Shown here: positions 7,864-16,697 of the stretch, in pieces
How positions within the stretch are numbered: the first letter of the stretch is position 1
Layout of the letters: every line of letters starts with the position of its first letter
From: CAZDBA01 sp964503615
Lineage (GTDB): Bacteria > Planctomycetota > Planctomycetia > Pirellulales > Pirellulaceae
Assembly (NCBI GenBank): GCA_964503615.1
Contig: CAZDBA010000028.1
Location: 1 to 36,521 of the forward strand
Direction: 5' to 3'
Length of the DNA stretch: 36,521 nucleotides
The notes under the pieces: generated by a model
Seen by the model: only the letters and a program-made list of their open reading frames with translations
The model's database searches: none
What the model was told of the DNA's origin: nothing
Program-made: the position numbers and the translations under genes

Positions 7864-9576
7864 TTATTCATTGATTGGCAATTTAAGCTTCATGCCGGCT
7901 GGAAGCTCTGTTAGATGGTGAGCGTCCAAATTCAGCTTGGAACGATTTAGTTCCAAAAGCTCGTCGAATCGTGAAGCTTGTCCCAGTCGAATGCGTGCGA
8001 TATGAAACAGCGTGTCACCTTGCTTTGTGATGTAAGTATCAGAAGCCGGCTGAGGATCGCGAAGGTCGACCGGAACACTGTCATGCCAGTTCGAAACCAG
8101 TTCGTTTAGCGGTGGAGTCAGAATCTCCAGACCGTCTGGCAACATGTTTGGGTCGTCGATTTGATGTCGATTGACTTCGTAAAGAGCACGAAACAATCGC
8201 CCATCTTCATAGACGACCTGAGCAACCGACCACAGCGTTTCATTCTCGGAAACGAGATAACTACCACGACGGATCGCGTTTTCTCGCCGAACCTCGAGCG
8301 TTTTTGGGAGCGTTGGTTGCGCGTCTTCTTGGCTGACTTCAACTCCGAACACTTCTTCGGGTTGGTCGATCGAATTTGATTTTGGGGTCGCAAAATCAAC
8401 GCCGAAAGGTGCTGTAGGTTTAAAGTCGCCAGGGGTCGCCTCAGTACTTTGTGGCGAAAATTCGGTAGGCGATGGAATCGGTTTGTGTGTAAACTTTTCC
8501 GCCTGATTCTCGGGTTGCAGACTCGTTGGCGAAGTGGGCATCGCGTTCAGAAAGCCATCTGGATCACGTGCAGGGTCCAATCGAAGTGGTTGCTCCCGGT
8601 TAGAAACTTCGGGCAAGGTGACCTCTACAGCAAATTCATTTGCATCGTTGTCCGACGGCAAGGGATCCAATTGCGGCGAAGGAGCCAACGCTGGTGTTGA
8701 AATTGATTTAAACGGAGTAAGTGGCTTGAACGTCGACGGAGCAGACGATGATGTTTCAAGTTGCTGTTTCAATTCCTGCTTTTCGTCTGGCGATGTTTTT
8801 TGGGCGACCGGTTCCGCGGATTCAGCAGGTTCGACTTGGACTTGAAATGTTGACTTGGCTGAAATCATCGAGTTGGAAGAGGTGGACAGTGGGACCAAGT
8901 CTGGTTCTGCTTTCGAAGGCTCGAAGGAACTGAAATCGTTCGATTCTGGAGCCTGCTCAGGAGGAGCTTCTATGATCTTAAAATCGTTTGTCGTTGGAGC
9001 CAACTCAGGTGGGTTCTGTTTTGTTGGCTCCGAAAAGTTGGGTTCCTCAATATTGAATACATGACGTTTCGATTCGGCTCGAGGCAAAAACGGGTTGTTG
9101 TCTGAAACCGTATTCGGCTTGAGGCTACTTGGCTTCGTTTCTGTCGCATCGGATGGAAGTGGTCGAAACGAACCATCCTCTTCCGATTCGAATTTTACCG
9201 GTTTGATTTTGAAGTTTGATTTAGGAGCTTTAGGTTTAGCGTTGCCCCGAAGGTCGTTAAACGTGATCGGTTGATCGTGTTGGGGAACGGTTTTAGCAAC
9301 GATCGTTTTTGTGTCCTGCGACTCCCCTGATGTTGTGCTTGTTGTCGAAAAGTTGTTTCTTTGCGCGTATTCTTTCAGGCGTTCCGCCTTGTAGAATTTT
9401 GCCATATCCTGAGCGACGGGAGCATTTTTGACATGTTCTGGCAATGGCTCCCAATTGCCATAAATTCGATTCCAGGCGACATAGAAAAATACGCCAGCCA
9501 GCAACACACAGATCGTAAGCCCAATTTTGGCTTCCCGAACCAGCTGTTTGTTTCTTGGATTAAAAGGAGCGTCCAC
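7864..9576 (-). CDS. Membrane-anchored protein with two C-terminal LysM domains
   Basis: The 570-residue protein starts at GTG 9576. Residues 18-34 (IGLTICVLLAGVFFYVAW) form one transmembrane helix after a short positively charged N-terminus, so the bulk faces the periplasm. The middle (about 60-430) is a long proline-, serine- and glutamate-rich linker with repeated F-K/E-P motifs and no predicted fold. Two LysM modules end the protein: SYLVSENETLWSVAQVVYED onward to about 495, and TYITKQGDTLFHIARIRLGQ onward to the C-terminus. LysM binds N-acetylglucosamine-containing glycans such as peptidoglycan. The design suggests an inner-membrane tether that reaches the cell wall. Partner and exact role are unknown. 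Confidence 0.82.
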   Translation of the reverse strand: MDAPFNPRNKQLVREAKIGLTICVLLAGVFFYVAWNRIYGNWEPLPEHVKNAPVAQDMAKFYKAERLKEYAQRNNFSTTSTTSGESQDTKTIVAKTVPQHDQPITFNDLRGNAKPKAPKSNFKIKPVKFESEEDGSFRPLPSDATETKPSSLKPNTVSDNNPFLPRAESKRHVFNIEEPNFSEPTKQNPPELAPTTNDFKIIEAPPEQAPESNDFSSFEPSKAEPDLVPLSTSSNSMISAKSTFQVQVEPAESAEPVAQKTSPDEKQELKQQLETSSSAPSTFKPLTPFKSISTPALAPSPQLDPLPSDNDANEFAVEVTLPEVSNREQPLRLDPARDPDGFLNAMPTSPTSLQPENQAEKFTHKPIPSPTEFSPQSTEATPGDFKPTAPFGVDFATPKSNSIDQPEEVFGVEVSQEDAQPTLPKTLEVRRENAIRRGSYLVSENETLWSVAQVVYEDGRLFRALYEVNRHQIDDPNMLPDGLEILTPPLNELVSNWHDSVPVDLRDPQPASDTYITKQGDTLFHIARIRLGQASRFDELLELNRSKLNLDAHHLTELPAGMKLKLPINE

Positions 9577-9869
9577 AGGACTGTTCTCAATTTATTTCGT
9601 TGCAAAAATTTCGCTGTCCTCAGCGGTTTTCGAGTCGAAGCATAGCGAACTCTTGAAACAGGAAAAAGCTGTTTTTTGAAAGTTGCGTTTGCTGGATATT
9701 TAAACGGGTGCGAAACAGCAGTATGAAGCATTCAGCGGCAAGCTGAAAGTGATAGCACTTTAGAATTGCCGATGGAAAAATCGGCCTCACGACAGATGTA
9801 AGAAAAAGGCCTAAGAGGTTTGATAAGAGCCGTGATGGGGGAGTGAAATCGAGCCAGGTTGTTCTGGAT

Positions 9870-10676
9870 CTAGCTTTCTCTTTCGATCCGTTTCAGCTTT
9901 TTAGCGACGTGTCGTTCGAACTTCTTCAAGATTTTTGCAGGTTCGAATTGGTAGGAGTAGTTTTTAAATTCCTCGCGGAACTCTTCCAGGAATGTGAAGG
10001 GTTGGTCGATCTTGGACATTCCAATGCGGACACGGCGGTTATCAATGTTGAAACGGCCGACCGATCCTACGGGGACCTTGCCTCGCCACTCGACGATTTC
10101 TGTTGTGGCCGAAGATCCAGTGGCATCAAAAACTAAAAGCGGCGAGTCGGGGTTGAAAACGAGAGTTTCGGCGCGAGCGTTTATCTCTACATCTTTTCCG
10201 GTAATCTCTGCGGTCTTTTTATGAGTTAACATCGTGTTGACACCGAACCGAAAATCATCCAAACGATTTGCATAAAAATACCGAATTCGCGTCCAGCGAT
10301 CTTCCGCAAATTTTTGAGCTTCCTGAAGAGTACCGATCGTGTAAAAACGTCGGGACGAATCCAACATGTGCATTGAGCTACCAAACCTCAACGCGCCATC
10401 TTTATGACTGAGGAAAACTGCGTCGGCTGTAGCGATGGTGTTTTTAAGTTGGTCCAGCCATTGAAAGTCAACATCTAACCCTGCTTCAGGCGGCTTGATC
10501 TCGATTGGCTGCTGACTGGGAACAACTTTGATACGCATAACGGGCGTATCGTTTTTTTTGATGTTCTTGAAAACCCAAGCGTTCTCTTTCTCCAGAAACT
10601 GGATTCGCCCATTGGATCGCACTGTACCAAGTAAAAGTGCCATAAAATAGTTTGCCCCGAATCTCTTTCCCGACAT
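9870..10676 (-). CDS. Conserved-looking protein of unknown function
   Basis: The 268-residue frame starts at ATG 10676. It has no signal peptide that I would trust and no motif I recognise. The C-terminal part is basic and helical (FLEEFREEFKNYSYQFEPAK, HVAKKLKRIE). An alternative N-terminus exists in another frame: a GTG at 10692 would give ITPKDVGKEIRGKLFYGTFTW, which reads like a natural soluble start, and a one-base change near 10610-10630 would join it to the main frame. I cannot decide between this and the ATG start. No neighbour clarifies its job; the polysaccharide genes begin 270 bases upstream on the same strand. Confidence 0.6.
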   Translation of the reverse strand: MSGKRFGANYFMALLLGTVRSNGRIQFLEKENAWVFKNIKKNDTPVMRIKVVPSQQPIEIKPPEAGLDVDFQWLDQLKNTIATADAVFLSHKDGALRFGSSMHMLDSSRRFYTIGTLQEAQKFAEDRWTRIRYFYANRLDDFRFGVNTMLTHKKTAEITGKDVEINARAETLVFNPDSPLLVFDATGSSATTEIVEWRGKVPVGSVGRFNIDNRRVRIGMSKIDQPFTFLEEFREEFKNYSYQFEPAKILKKFERHVAKKLKRIERES

Positions 10677-10839
10677 CCTTTGGCGTAATCACAAAGGAAG
10701 TTTGTTTTGTACCACTAACACAATTGGCAAGTAGTCCTGTAACCTATCCATCTTCACGATCTTTTCGACGTGACCCATAGTATCGTTCAGCGAGCGAGCC
10801 AAGGCAACCTGTTCCCATTCGAAATCTTAAATACACTAC

Positions 10840-10910
10840 AGTTAAGTTTTTAAGGCGCGCCTTAGCACATTGGTCGATGAGCGCGAAATTTACCGAAGCT
10901 TAACTTTTTT
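10840..10910. repeat. Nested palindromes downstream of the GT4 gene
   Basis: A perfect 14-base palindrome (TAAGGCGCGCCTTA, 10851-10864) is enclosed by a 7-base inverted repeat (AGTTAAG 10840-10846, CTTAACT 10899-10905) followed by T5. It lies in the gap between the GT4 gene stop (10945) and the 268-residue gene. The T tract is on the plus strand, where no gene precedes it, so its role is unclear. Confidence 0.5.
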
Positions 10911-10944
10911 GTTGTAATCAAATAAGGGTTTTGAGGTAAAGCGA

Positions 10945-12309
10945 CTAAGATGCCTTACACATCGAGTTTTTTACGCAGCTCAAATTGACCAAACTGCGAT
11001 ATAGCTCAACATAGGCTCGGGTTTGCCTGGTCACCTCAAACTCTTTTTCCATTTTTTCTCGCGCCTGTCTCCCGAAATCGCAGACGGCCTGTGGGTTGTC
11101 GACCATCCAGCGAATTGCGGCTGACAAAGCATCTGTGTCGCGCGCTGGAGCCAATCGTCCTGTTTCGCCATCGATAGTGTATTCGGGAATGCCTCCCGCA
11201 TCAAATCCGACAACCGGTCGGCCACAAGCCATCGCCTCCAATCCGACCTGAGGTTGATTATCTTGCAAGGAAGGTACCACCACCATATCACAACAAGCGT
11301 AGACATCAGCCAACCGGCTTGGCTCACGAACATAGCCAAAAGAGTGGGTTTGAAACTGGTCCTGCAAATCGTCCGGGATTTCACCTTCACCAAAAACGAC
11401 CAGTTCAATAGGCAATTGACCAGGCGTGTTGCCTGTCAGTTGTTTGAGCGCATCGCAAAGAAAGCCGAACCCTTTGCGGCGGTTACTTAAATCGTCGGCG
11501 CCGAAACCGATTACCGTTTTTTTGGTTTCAATTCCAAGTCGTTGACGAACGGCCGTCTGATCCTGCGGCTGAAACAGTTCCAAGTCCAAGCCATAGTGAA
11601 GCACCGAAAAGGTCGTTTCTGCCGGCCAGACAACGCTGCGTTTGGCGAGCTCTATCAGCCACTTGCTGGGCGCTACGATGTGTAGTTTTTTACCATGCAA
11701 CGATTTTTGTTTAGCCTGCATCGAGTCATAAGATACGTCTCTGGCATTTGAGTTGGCGACTTGGGGACAGTTTCCACACCCCGATTCAAACGCCATGCAG
11801 TCGTCTGAATAATGGCAGCCGCCTGTAATCGCTCCCATGTCGTGCATGGTCCATACGATGGGAACTTCGTTCGGAATAGAATCAAAGAACGAAGTAAAAT
11901 CGACCATGTGGGCCAACCAGTGCAAGTGAACAATGTCACTTTTGTGTTTCCCAACCCAATCCAGTTGTGTCGTCTCGGGCAGTCTGGCCATCGAGTAGAC
12001 TTCGTGTTCGCTGTTAGTCCGAGGGCGGATATGAAAATCGTAGAGTCGATGGATCTGCTGGACTCGCTTTTTTTCGGCTCGCTTTCGGATCGGACCAAGC
12101 AAATCAAACCCTCTTGTTTTAGCTTGGGCTTGAGTCTGATATTGAATCTGAAACAGTCGCGGATCGTTCAGAACTTCGTTCGTTTGGCGATTATCGATTC
12201 GATAGTAGAAACTGGAATCCTGACCTTGCTCGCAAAGTCCGTCGTGGATCCGCTTGGCAGCATTGGCCGCGCCGCCGTAGGGGTAGGTGTTGTAGTGATT
12301 GATTTTCAC
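10945..12309 (-). CDS. GT4-type glycosyltransferase
   Basis: The 454-residue protein has a GT-B fold: the N-terminal YGGAANAAKRIHDGL stretch for the acceptor side, and the donor-binding C-terminal half with VIGFGADDLSNRRKGF, VVFGEGE and the VGLEAMACGRPVVGFDAGGIPE segment (around 355-376), typical of the GT4 nucleotide-sugar site. Its TMHDMGAITGGCHYSDD and CGNCPQ cluster is characteristic of WcaC/WbaZ-like transferases for exopolysaccharide or O-antigen. It starts at GTG 12309, 7 bases after the repaired stop of the upstream glycosyltransferase if that gene is frameshifted, which suggests one operon. The sugar donor cannot be told from sequence. Confidence 0.88.
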   Translation of the reverse strand: MKINHYNTYPYGGAANAAKRIHDGLCEQGQDSSFYYRIDNRQTNEVLNDPRLFQIQYQTQAQAKTRGFDLLGPIRKRAEKKRVQQIHRLYDFHIRPRTNSEHEVYSMARLPETTQLDWVGKHKSDIVHLHWLAHMVDFTSFFDSIPNEVPIVWTMHDMGAITGGCHYSDDCMAFESGCGNCPQVANSNARDVSYDSMQAKQKSLHGKKLHIVAPSKWLIELAKRSVVWPAETTFSVLHYGLDLELFQPQDQTAVRQRLGIETKKTVIGFGADDLSNRRKGFGFLCDALKQLTGNTPGQLPIELVVFGEGEIPDDLQDQFQTHSFGYVREPSRLADVYACCDMVVVPSLQDNQPQVGLEAMACGRPVVGFDAGGIPEYTIDGETGRLAPARDTDALSAAIRWMVDNPQAVCDFGRQAREKMEKEFEVTRQTRAYVELYRSLVNLSCVKNSMCKAS

Positions 12310-12339
12310 AACAAACTCACGCAGCTTTTTTGGACGATT

Positions 12340-13203
12340 TCAAATCGTGTTGGGCCAACAACATGTTCTCCAGCATCGCCTGATGACCACGTCGCACAAA
12401 ACGAACTTTGATTCACGTTGAAGCAATTCCAGCTGATCACGTACTGGAATCAAAGAAGCTGATTTGCGCTCCCACTCCGTAATTGGCTTGATGCACTCCG
12501 CGATGAATTGATTCTTGTCTTGCATGAATCCGTGAAGCAAGCATTTCTCCTGATCCATTAGATCCCGACGGACGCGGCCCAATGTTGAAAATGAAATCTG
12601 CCCCGTCGTTTTGACGCCGCCGATTTGTTTGCCATACTTGTAGACTGCCATGTCAAAGCAGCCTTCACGAGCCGCGGTGGGCATACGTTTGGCAAAATCC
12701 AAGGCGTAGCAAGCTCCACCGTTGATGTGATCGTCCAGCAATAATTTTGGCTTGCGAAAGAACCGGCGCTTGTAAACTTCGGGTACATAACAACCCATCA
12801 TAAGTGGCGGAGTGTCATTGTCAGACATCCACTCTCGGGCCAATCGCGGAAGCCAGTCCGGTTGAGTGAACGCCATATCTGATTCCAGCCACAAACTGAA
12901 TCCAGGATGGTCTCCATACTCTTTCGCAATGAAATCCATTGCATCCCAGAACATCGCAGTCGGTCCCTCGGGGTAGCCGAAAATCTGCGTGGGGCACTGA
13001 AAAGCAGTACACTGGCCCAGGTCAGAGAACGCATCGTAAAGCTGTTGACTGTGTTCTGCTCGCGGACTGGCAGCTAGCAAGAAATGGCAAGGCAATGGGT
13101 GCCGACAATTTTCTCGCAGCCAACTTGCAATCAAAACGTAGCGGTCGACTTCTTCCTGGCAGTAATAGGGTAGGACGATAACGTATTTTGCTTGCTTTGC
13201 CAT
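12340..13203 (-). CDS. GT-A-like glycosyltransferase, probably frameshifted near the 3' end
   Basis: The frame opens at 13215, but the second ATG (13203) directly precedes the KQAKYVIVLPYY strand and is the likelier start. The protein has about 287 residues and a GT-A-like layout: VIVLPYY, a mid-strand LWLESDMAF with an acidic pair where the DxD motif would lie, and a HINGGACYAL segment. The last 20 residues (LCDVVIRRCWRTCCWPNTI) are rich in Cys and Trp and look unnatural. Another frame, open from 12412 to a stop at 12317-12319, reads RFVRRGHQAMLENMLLAQ and ends in a lysine-rich tail. One extra base near the A4 run at 12398-12401 would join the two and bring the stop to 7 bases from the next gene. 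Confidence 0.7.
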   Translation of the reverse strand: MAKQAKYVIVLPYYCQEEVDRYVLIASWLRENCRHPLPCHFLLAASPRAEHSQQLYDAFSDLGQCTAFQCPTQIFGYPEGPTAMFWDAMDFIAKEYGDHPGFSLWLESDMAFTQPDWLPRLAREWMSDNDTPPLMMGCYVPEVYKRRFFRKPKLLLDDHINGGACYALDFAKRMPTAAREGCFDMAVYKYGKQIGGVKTTGQISFSTLGRVRRDLMDQEKCLLHGFMQDKNQFIAECIKPITEWERKSASLIPVRDQLELLQRESKFVLCDVVIRRCWRTCCWPNTI

Positions 13204-13501
13204 GTTCCATTCCATCGGTCAGTGCAAATCTATTTCCAATCTCTTTTTTATTGCGATTTAAAAGACGGGTCAATTCCAATAACAGGACCACACAAAACGC
13301 TTCGCTAACTGTTAAGGTTGAGATTGACGGAATTGAACTCGAATTAGTACCATCCGACTGGCGATAGGATGTCGCCATAAGTTCTTCCGAAAGGCCGCAA
13401 ATCGTTCTTTCGGATCGCCGTATATGGCAACCTGATACTGAGCCAAAGCTGGGACACCACAAAGACGGCCCGGCCTCTTGTATAAAAAGTGGAGCCAAGG
13501 A

Positions 13502-15340
13502 TTGGCTAGTTTCTTTCTCATCGACCATTCACTTCGAAACACAGAAGGGCATCATTTCGATTATGTCCAAAGTGTGTCTCGCGCTGCGTCGAAAACTGGC
13601 TTGAAGACTTTTGTTGGGACTCACCGTGACTTTGATTCCAATCTTTTGGATGATGTTGCGCCGGTATTTCGAGAAACGACCTATCAATCATCCAGCTATC
13701 TGGCCGGTTTGCGGCATTTGAAGCGGCAAAAATTCAATTTTGCCAACCCGCTTGAATCCAATGGAGGGGTGCTGAAGCGTTTTACGTTTTATCGCAGTTT
13801 CAAACAGCACAAACGTAAGCGAGCTCAGTTCATTCGCCAATTCGCAGAAGACTGTGAAAGGTTTTTCGAAGCTCATAAGATTCGCAGCGGTGATCATGCT
13901 TTTTTTACTACCGTTTCGGAACTTGAACTGACAGGGCTGGCAACGTTTCTATCTCGCAACCCTCAGACGCTCAAAGCGAACTGGCATTTGCAATTCCATT
14001 TCAATTTGTACGAAGGTCGCACGCCAGAATACGAACGGCAAATCGCGACGACTCGCCAGCTTCGCAACTGTTTCGCGCTTGCCAAAGCGGTTGCCCCCTA
14101 CCACCGCGTTCACTTTTATACCACCAGCCGAATTCTTGCCGACCAATACAACCTTCTGAATGTAGGACAGTTTCAAGTCCTTCCCTATCCGATCGCTGAT
14201 TGCTTTCGGCCTGCAAGTGAAGAGAGAAAGCAAGCCTATCGTTCACCAGACGTGGTTGAAACTCGATCAAGAGATACAGCCCCGGTTCGTTTTACTTGCC
14301 CTGGCGGAATTCGACGTGAAAAAGGGCACGCTAGATACTTGCAAGGGTTGGTCAACAAAATCTACCAACCGCATTTGCGAAGCGGAAAAGCTCAATTGGT
14401 GCTGCAACGTCCTCCCCCCAAAAAGTTATTCGGTGAAAAGATCGAATTAAAGATGCCAACACAAACTGCGACAGATTCAGCCGAACCGTTGTCACCGACG
14501 GGTGCAAGCTTGGTCGAGTACCACAGGCATCCTCTTTCTTCGGACGATTATGAGCGATTGATCAAATCGACTGACTGTGGGTTGCTGTTTTACGACAGTC
14601 GTCACTATTTCAGTCGACGCGCTGGGGTGCTGGGTGAGCTGCTTAGTTGCGGCCGGCCGGTAATCGTTCCCGCAGGCAGTTGGCTTTCTGAACAGATCAA
14701 AGAAATCAATTTCGATTACGCCGATTCACTTACTCAATCCAACTTGGCCAAGCGAACGATTCCACTTGCCGAATTGGCATGGGACAAATCGAACGTGCCA
14801 CTGCCCGGAGGCATCGTATCGTTTAACCAGTCTCGCACACCGTTCGAGGCTAGTTTCGAAATGAAAGAGGACGAGCTGGCATTTGTCGTCAGTTGGAAAT
14901 GGCATTGGCCGCAGGACACCGGAGTCTACGCGCAGATTGAACTGCTTAAAGATACCCAAAATGGCCTGACGATCACAACTCAAACTGTCGGCAATCGGAC
15001 AGACGGGTATGCGAGCGCAGTTTTTCGCAGACCAGACAACTACGAAGGCAACCCAATTCGTCTTCGATTTCAAAACGCATTTCATGACTCGATGGCGAGC
15101 ATCAAAGATTTGCAGGTCACGACAATCGGTGGTGACGCATCAATCCCTTTGGGTGTTGTGGGCATCGCTGCTGCAAACGAAACCAATTTAGCTGGCTGTA
15201 TCGAGGAAATGATCCAGCACTATATTCACTATCGTAAGTCTGCCAAAGATTTCGCTGAGGTCTGGCACGCGCAGCACGAGCCCAAGCTAACGATCGCACA
15301 CCTGCTTTCGGTCGAGCAATTACAACTTGATGCGGCTTGA
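13502..15340 (+). CDS. Large glycosyltransferase-like protein with an inserted beta-sandwich
   Basis: The frame is open from TTG 13478, but the TTG at 13502 has GGAG at a good distance and begins LASFFLIDHSLRNTEGHHFDY, a natural N-terminus; this gives 612 residues. About residues 20-390 have a GT-B look: FTCPGGIRREKGHARYL for the second-domain start, then LSSDDYERLIKSTDCGLLFYD and RRAGVLGELLSCGRPVIVPAGS, where GT4 enzymes bind the nucleotide sugar. About 440-540 is a beta-rich domain (FEMKEDELAFVVSWKWHWPQ) like a carbohydrate-binding module, and the last 60 residues return to a helical tail that GT-B folds usually place there. No other gene shares its operon upstream. Confidence 0.75.
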   Translation: MASFFLIDHSLRNTEGHHFDYVQSVSRAASKTGLKTFVGTHRDFDSNLLDDVAPVFRETTYQSSSYLAGLRHLKRQKFNFANPLESNGGVLKRFTFYRSFKQHKRKRAQFIRQFAEDCERFFEAHKIRSGDHAFFTTVSELELTGLATFLSRNPQTLKANWHLQFHFNLYEGRTPEYERQIATTRQLRNCFALAKAVAPYHRVHFYTTSRILADQYNLLNVGQFQVLPYPIADCFRPASEERKQAYRSPDVVETRSRDTAPVRFTCPGGIRREKGHARYLQGLVNKIYQPHLRSGKAQLVLQRPPPKKLFGEKIELKMPTQTATDSAEPLSPTGASLVEYHRHPLSSDDYERLIKSTDCGLLFYDSRHYFSRRAGVLGELLSCGRPVIVPAGSWLSEQIKEINFDYADSLTQSNLAKRTIPLAELAWDKSNVPLPGGIVSFNQSRTPFEASFEMKEDELAFVVSWKWHWPQDTGVYAQIELLKDTQNGLTITTQTVGNRTDGYASAVFRRPDNYEGNPIRLRFQNAFHDSMASIKDLQVTTIGGDASIPLGVVGIAAANETNLAGCIEEMIQHYIHYRKSAKDFAEVWHAQHEPKLTIAHLLSVEQLQLDAA

Positions 15341-15428
15341 ATTTTTGGCTGCTAAATTTTCAACCCTCCTTATTTAACTTCCCTGAATTTCACCCTTCTT
15401 TTCATCTCAAATCTAATTGGAATTAACT

Positions 15429-16448
15429 ATGAACGTCCTCGTCGTTGGTGGAGCGGGCTATATCGGTTCACACATGGTTCGCCTGCTAGACAACAGCGGA
15501 CACAACGTGATCGTGCTTGACAATCTTTCAACCGGATTCGCACCCGCGGTCACTGCAGGAGAGTTAATCGTTGGTGACATGGCTGACCGCGCGTTGACGG
15601 AGCAAGTTCTTGGTGACCACAATATTGACGCGGTCATGCACTTTGCTGCGTGTGCTTTGGTGGGAGAATCGGTCTGCAATCCGGCCAAGTATTATGAGAA
15701 CAACGTCGTTGCTACGGTTCAATTACTGGAAGCGATGCGAAAAACAAACGTCGGTCGAATTGTGTTTTCAAGCACTTGTGCGACTTACGGTATTCCCGAC
15801 GTGGTTCCCATTTCCGAAGATCAGAAACAAGCCCCTGTGAATCCATACGGTTTTACCAAGCTGGTTATCGAACGAGCTTTGGAAGATTATGCACATGCGT
15901 ACAACCTGGGATATGCTGCTTTGCGTTATTTTAATGCTGCGGGTGCCTCGCCTCGGGGTGATATCGGCGAAGACCATGATCCTGAATCCCATTTGATTCC
16001 GTTGGTGTTGCAAGTCGCACTAGGGCAGCGTGAACAGATCACGATTTTTGGTGAAGACTGGCCAACACCGGACAAAACTTGTATTCGAGACTATATCCAC
16101 GTCGATGATCTTGGCTCGGCTCATCTTACTGCTTTGGAACGAATCAAACCGGGCGAGGGGCTGAAAGTTAATCTTGGAACGGGACGAGGTTTTAGCGTCA
16201 AAGAAATTATTGATACTTGCCGCGAGGTGACTGGGCACGAAATCCCCGCTATTGTTGGTGAGCGCCGCCCGGGAGATCCTCCTGAGTTGGTCGCCAACGC
16301 CAAAAAGGCAAAAGAGGTCTTGGGATGGGAACCGCACTACCCTGATCCACGCCCGATTATCGAGACCGCCTGGAAATGGCATCAGGCCAATCCGACCGGT
16401 TATGAAAAAGCTCTGTCCTTTTCAAGACACATAAAAAAAGCGGCATAA
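15429..16448 (+). CDS. galE: UDP-glucose 4-epimerase GalE
   Basis: The enzyme interconverts UDP-glucose and UDP-galactose and uses tightly bound NAD. From the ATG at 15429 the protein has 339 residues, the normal length; a TTG four codons upstream is not needed. The N-terminal VVGGAGYIGSHMVRLL is the dinucleotide loop, and FSSTCATYG with NPYGFTKLVIE gives the catalytic Ser/Thr and the YxxxK pair. RYFNAAGA, DGRIRDYIHVDDL-like CIRDYIHVDDLGSAH and GTGRGFSVKEI are family hallmarks. It follows the large glycosyltransferase by 88 bases on the same strand and probably supplies UDP-galactose for the surface polysaccharide made here. Confidence 0.95.
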   Translation: MNVLVVGGAGYIGSHMVRLLDNSGHNVIVLDNLSTGFAPAVTAGELIVGDMADRALTEQVLGDHNIDAVMHFAACALVGESVCNPAKYYENNVVATVQLLEAMRKTNVGRIVFSSTCATYGIPDVVPISEDQKQAPVNPYGFTKLVIERALEDYAHAYNLGYAALRYFNAAGASPRGDIGEDHDPESHLIPLVLQVALGQREQITIFGEDWPTPDKTCIRDYIHVDDLGSAHLTALERIKPGEGLKVNLGTGRGFSVKEIIDTCREVTGHEIPAIVGERRPGDPPELVANAKKAKEVLGWEPHYPDPRPIIETAWKWHQANPTGYEKALSFSRHIKKAA

Positions 16449-16697
16449 AGTATGTTGAACAAACAGCGAAAATCGAGTTTCCAACCCTTTGATTCTGCTT
16501 TCACTTTAAACTGACTTTAGCGCTGGAATAGGCGTTTCGGCTTCTTTTAGAAACTCGAACGGGCACGCCAGAAACCTGTCGATAGCATCAATGGAAAATA
16601 GACAACTTTGAAGATACTTGCATTGACACTTTCAGGGGCATTCTACTAATGTCCCATTCTCGAAACTTTCAAGCGAAAGCACTGGACCGCTACCACA

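Noticed and set aside
11812..12411. A plus-strand frame of 199 codons opposite the GT4 gene
   Set aside because: Antisense shadow; the GT4 gene has clear family motifs on the other strand.
13022..13528. A minus-strand frame of 168 codons between the two divergent glycosyltransferase genes
   Set aside because: It overlaps the start of both genes and has no coherent composition.
16632..16654. TTGACA with TACTAA upstream of the WaaE-like GT2 gene as a promoter
   Set aside because: The spacing is 15 bases and the -10 match is poor; not strong enough to annotate.
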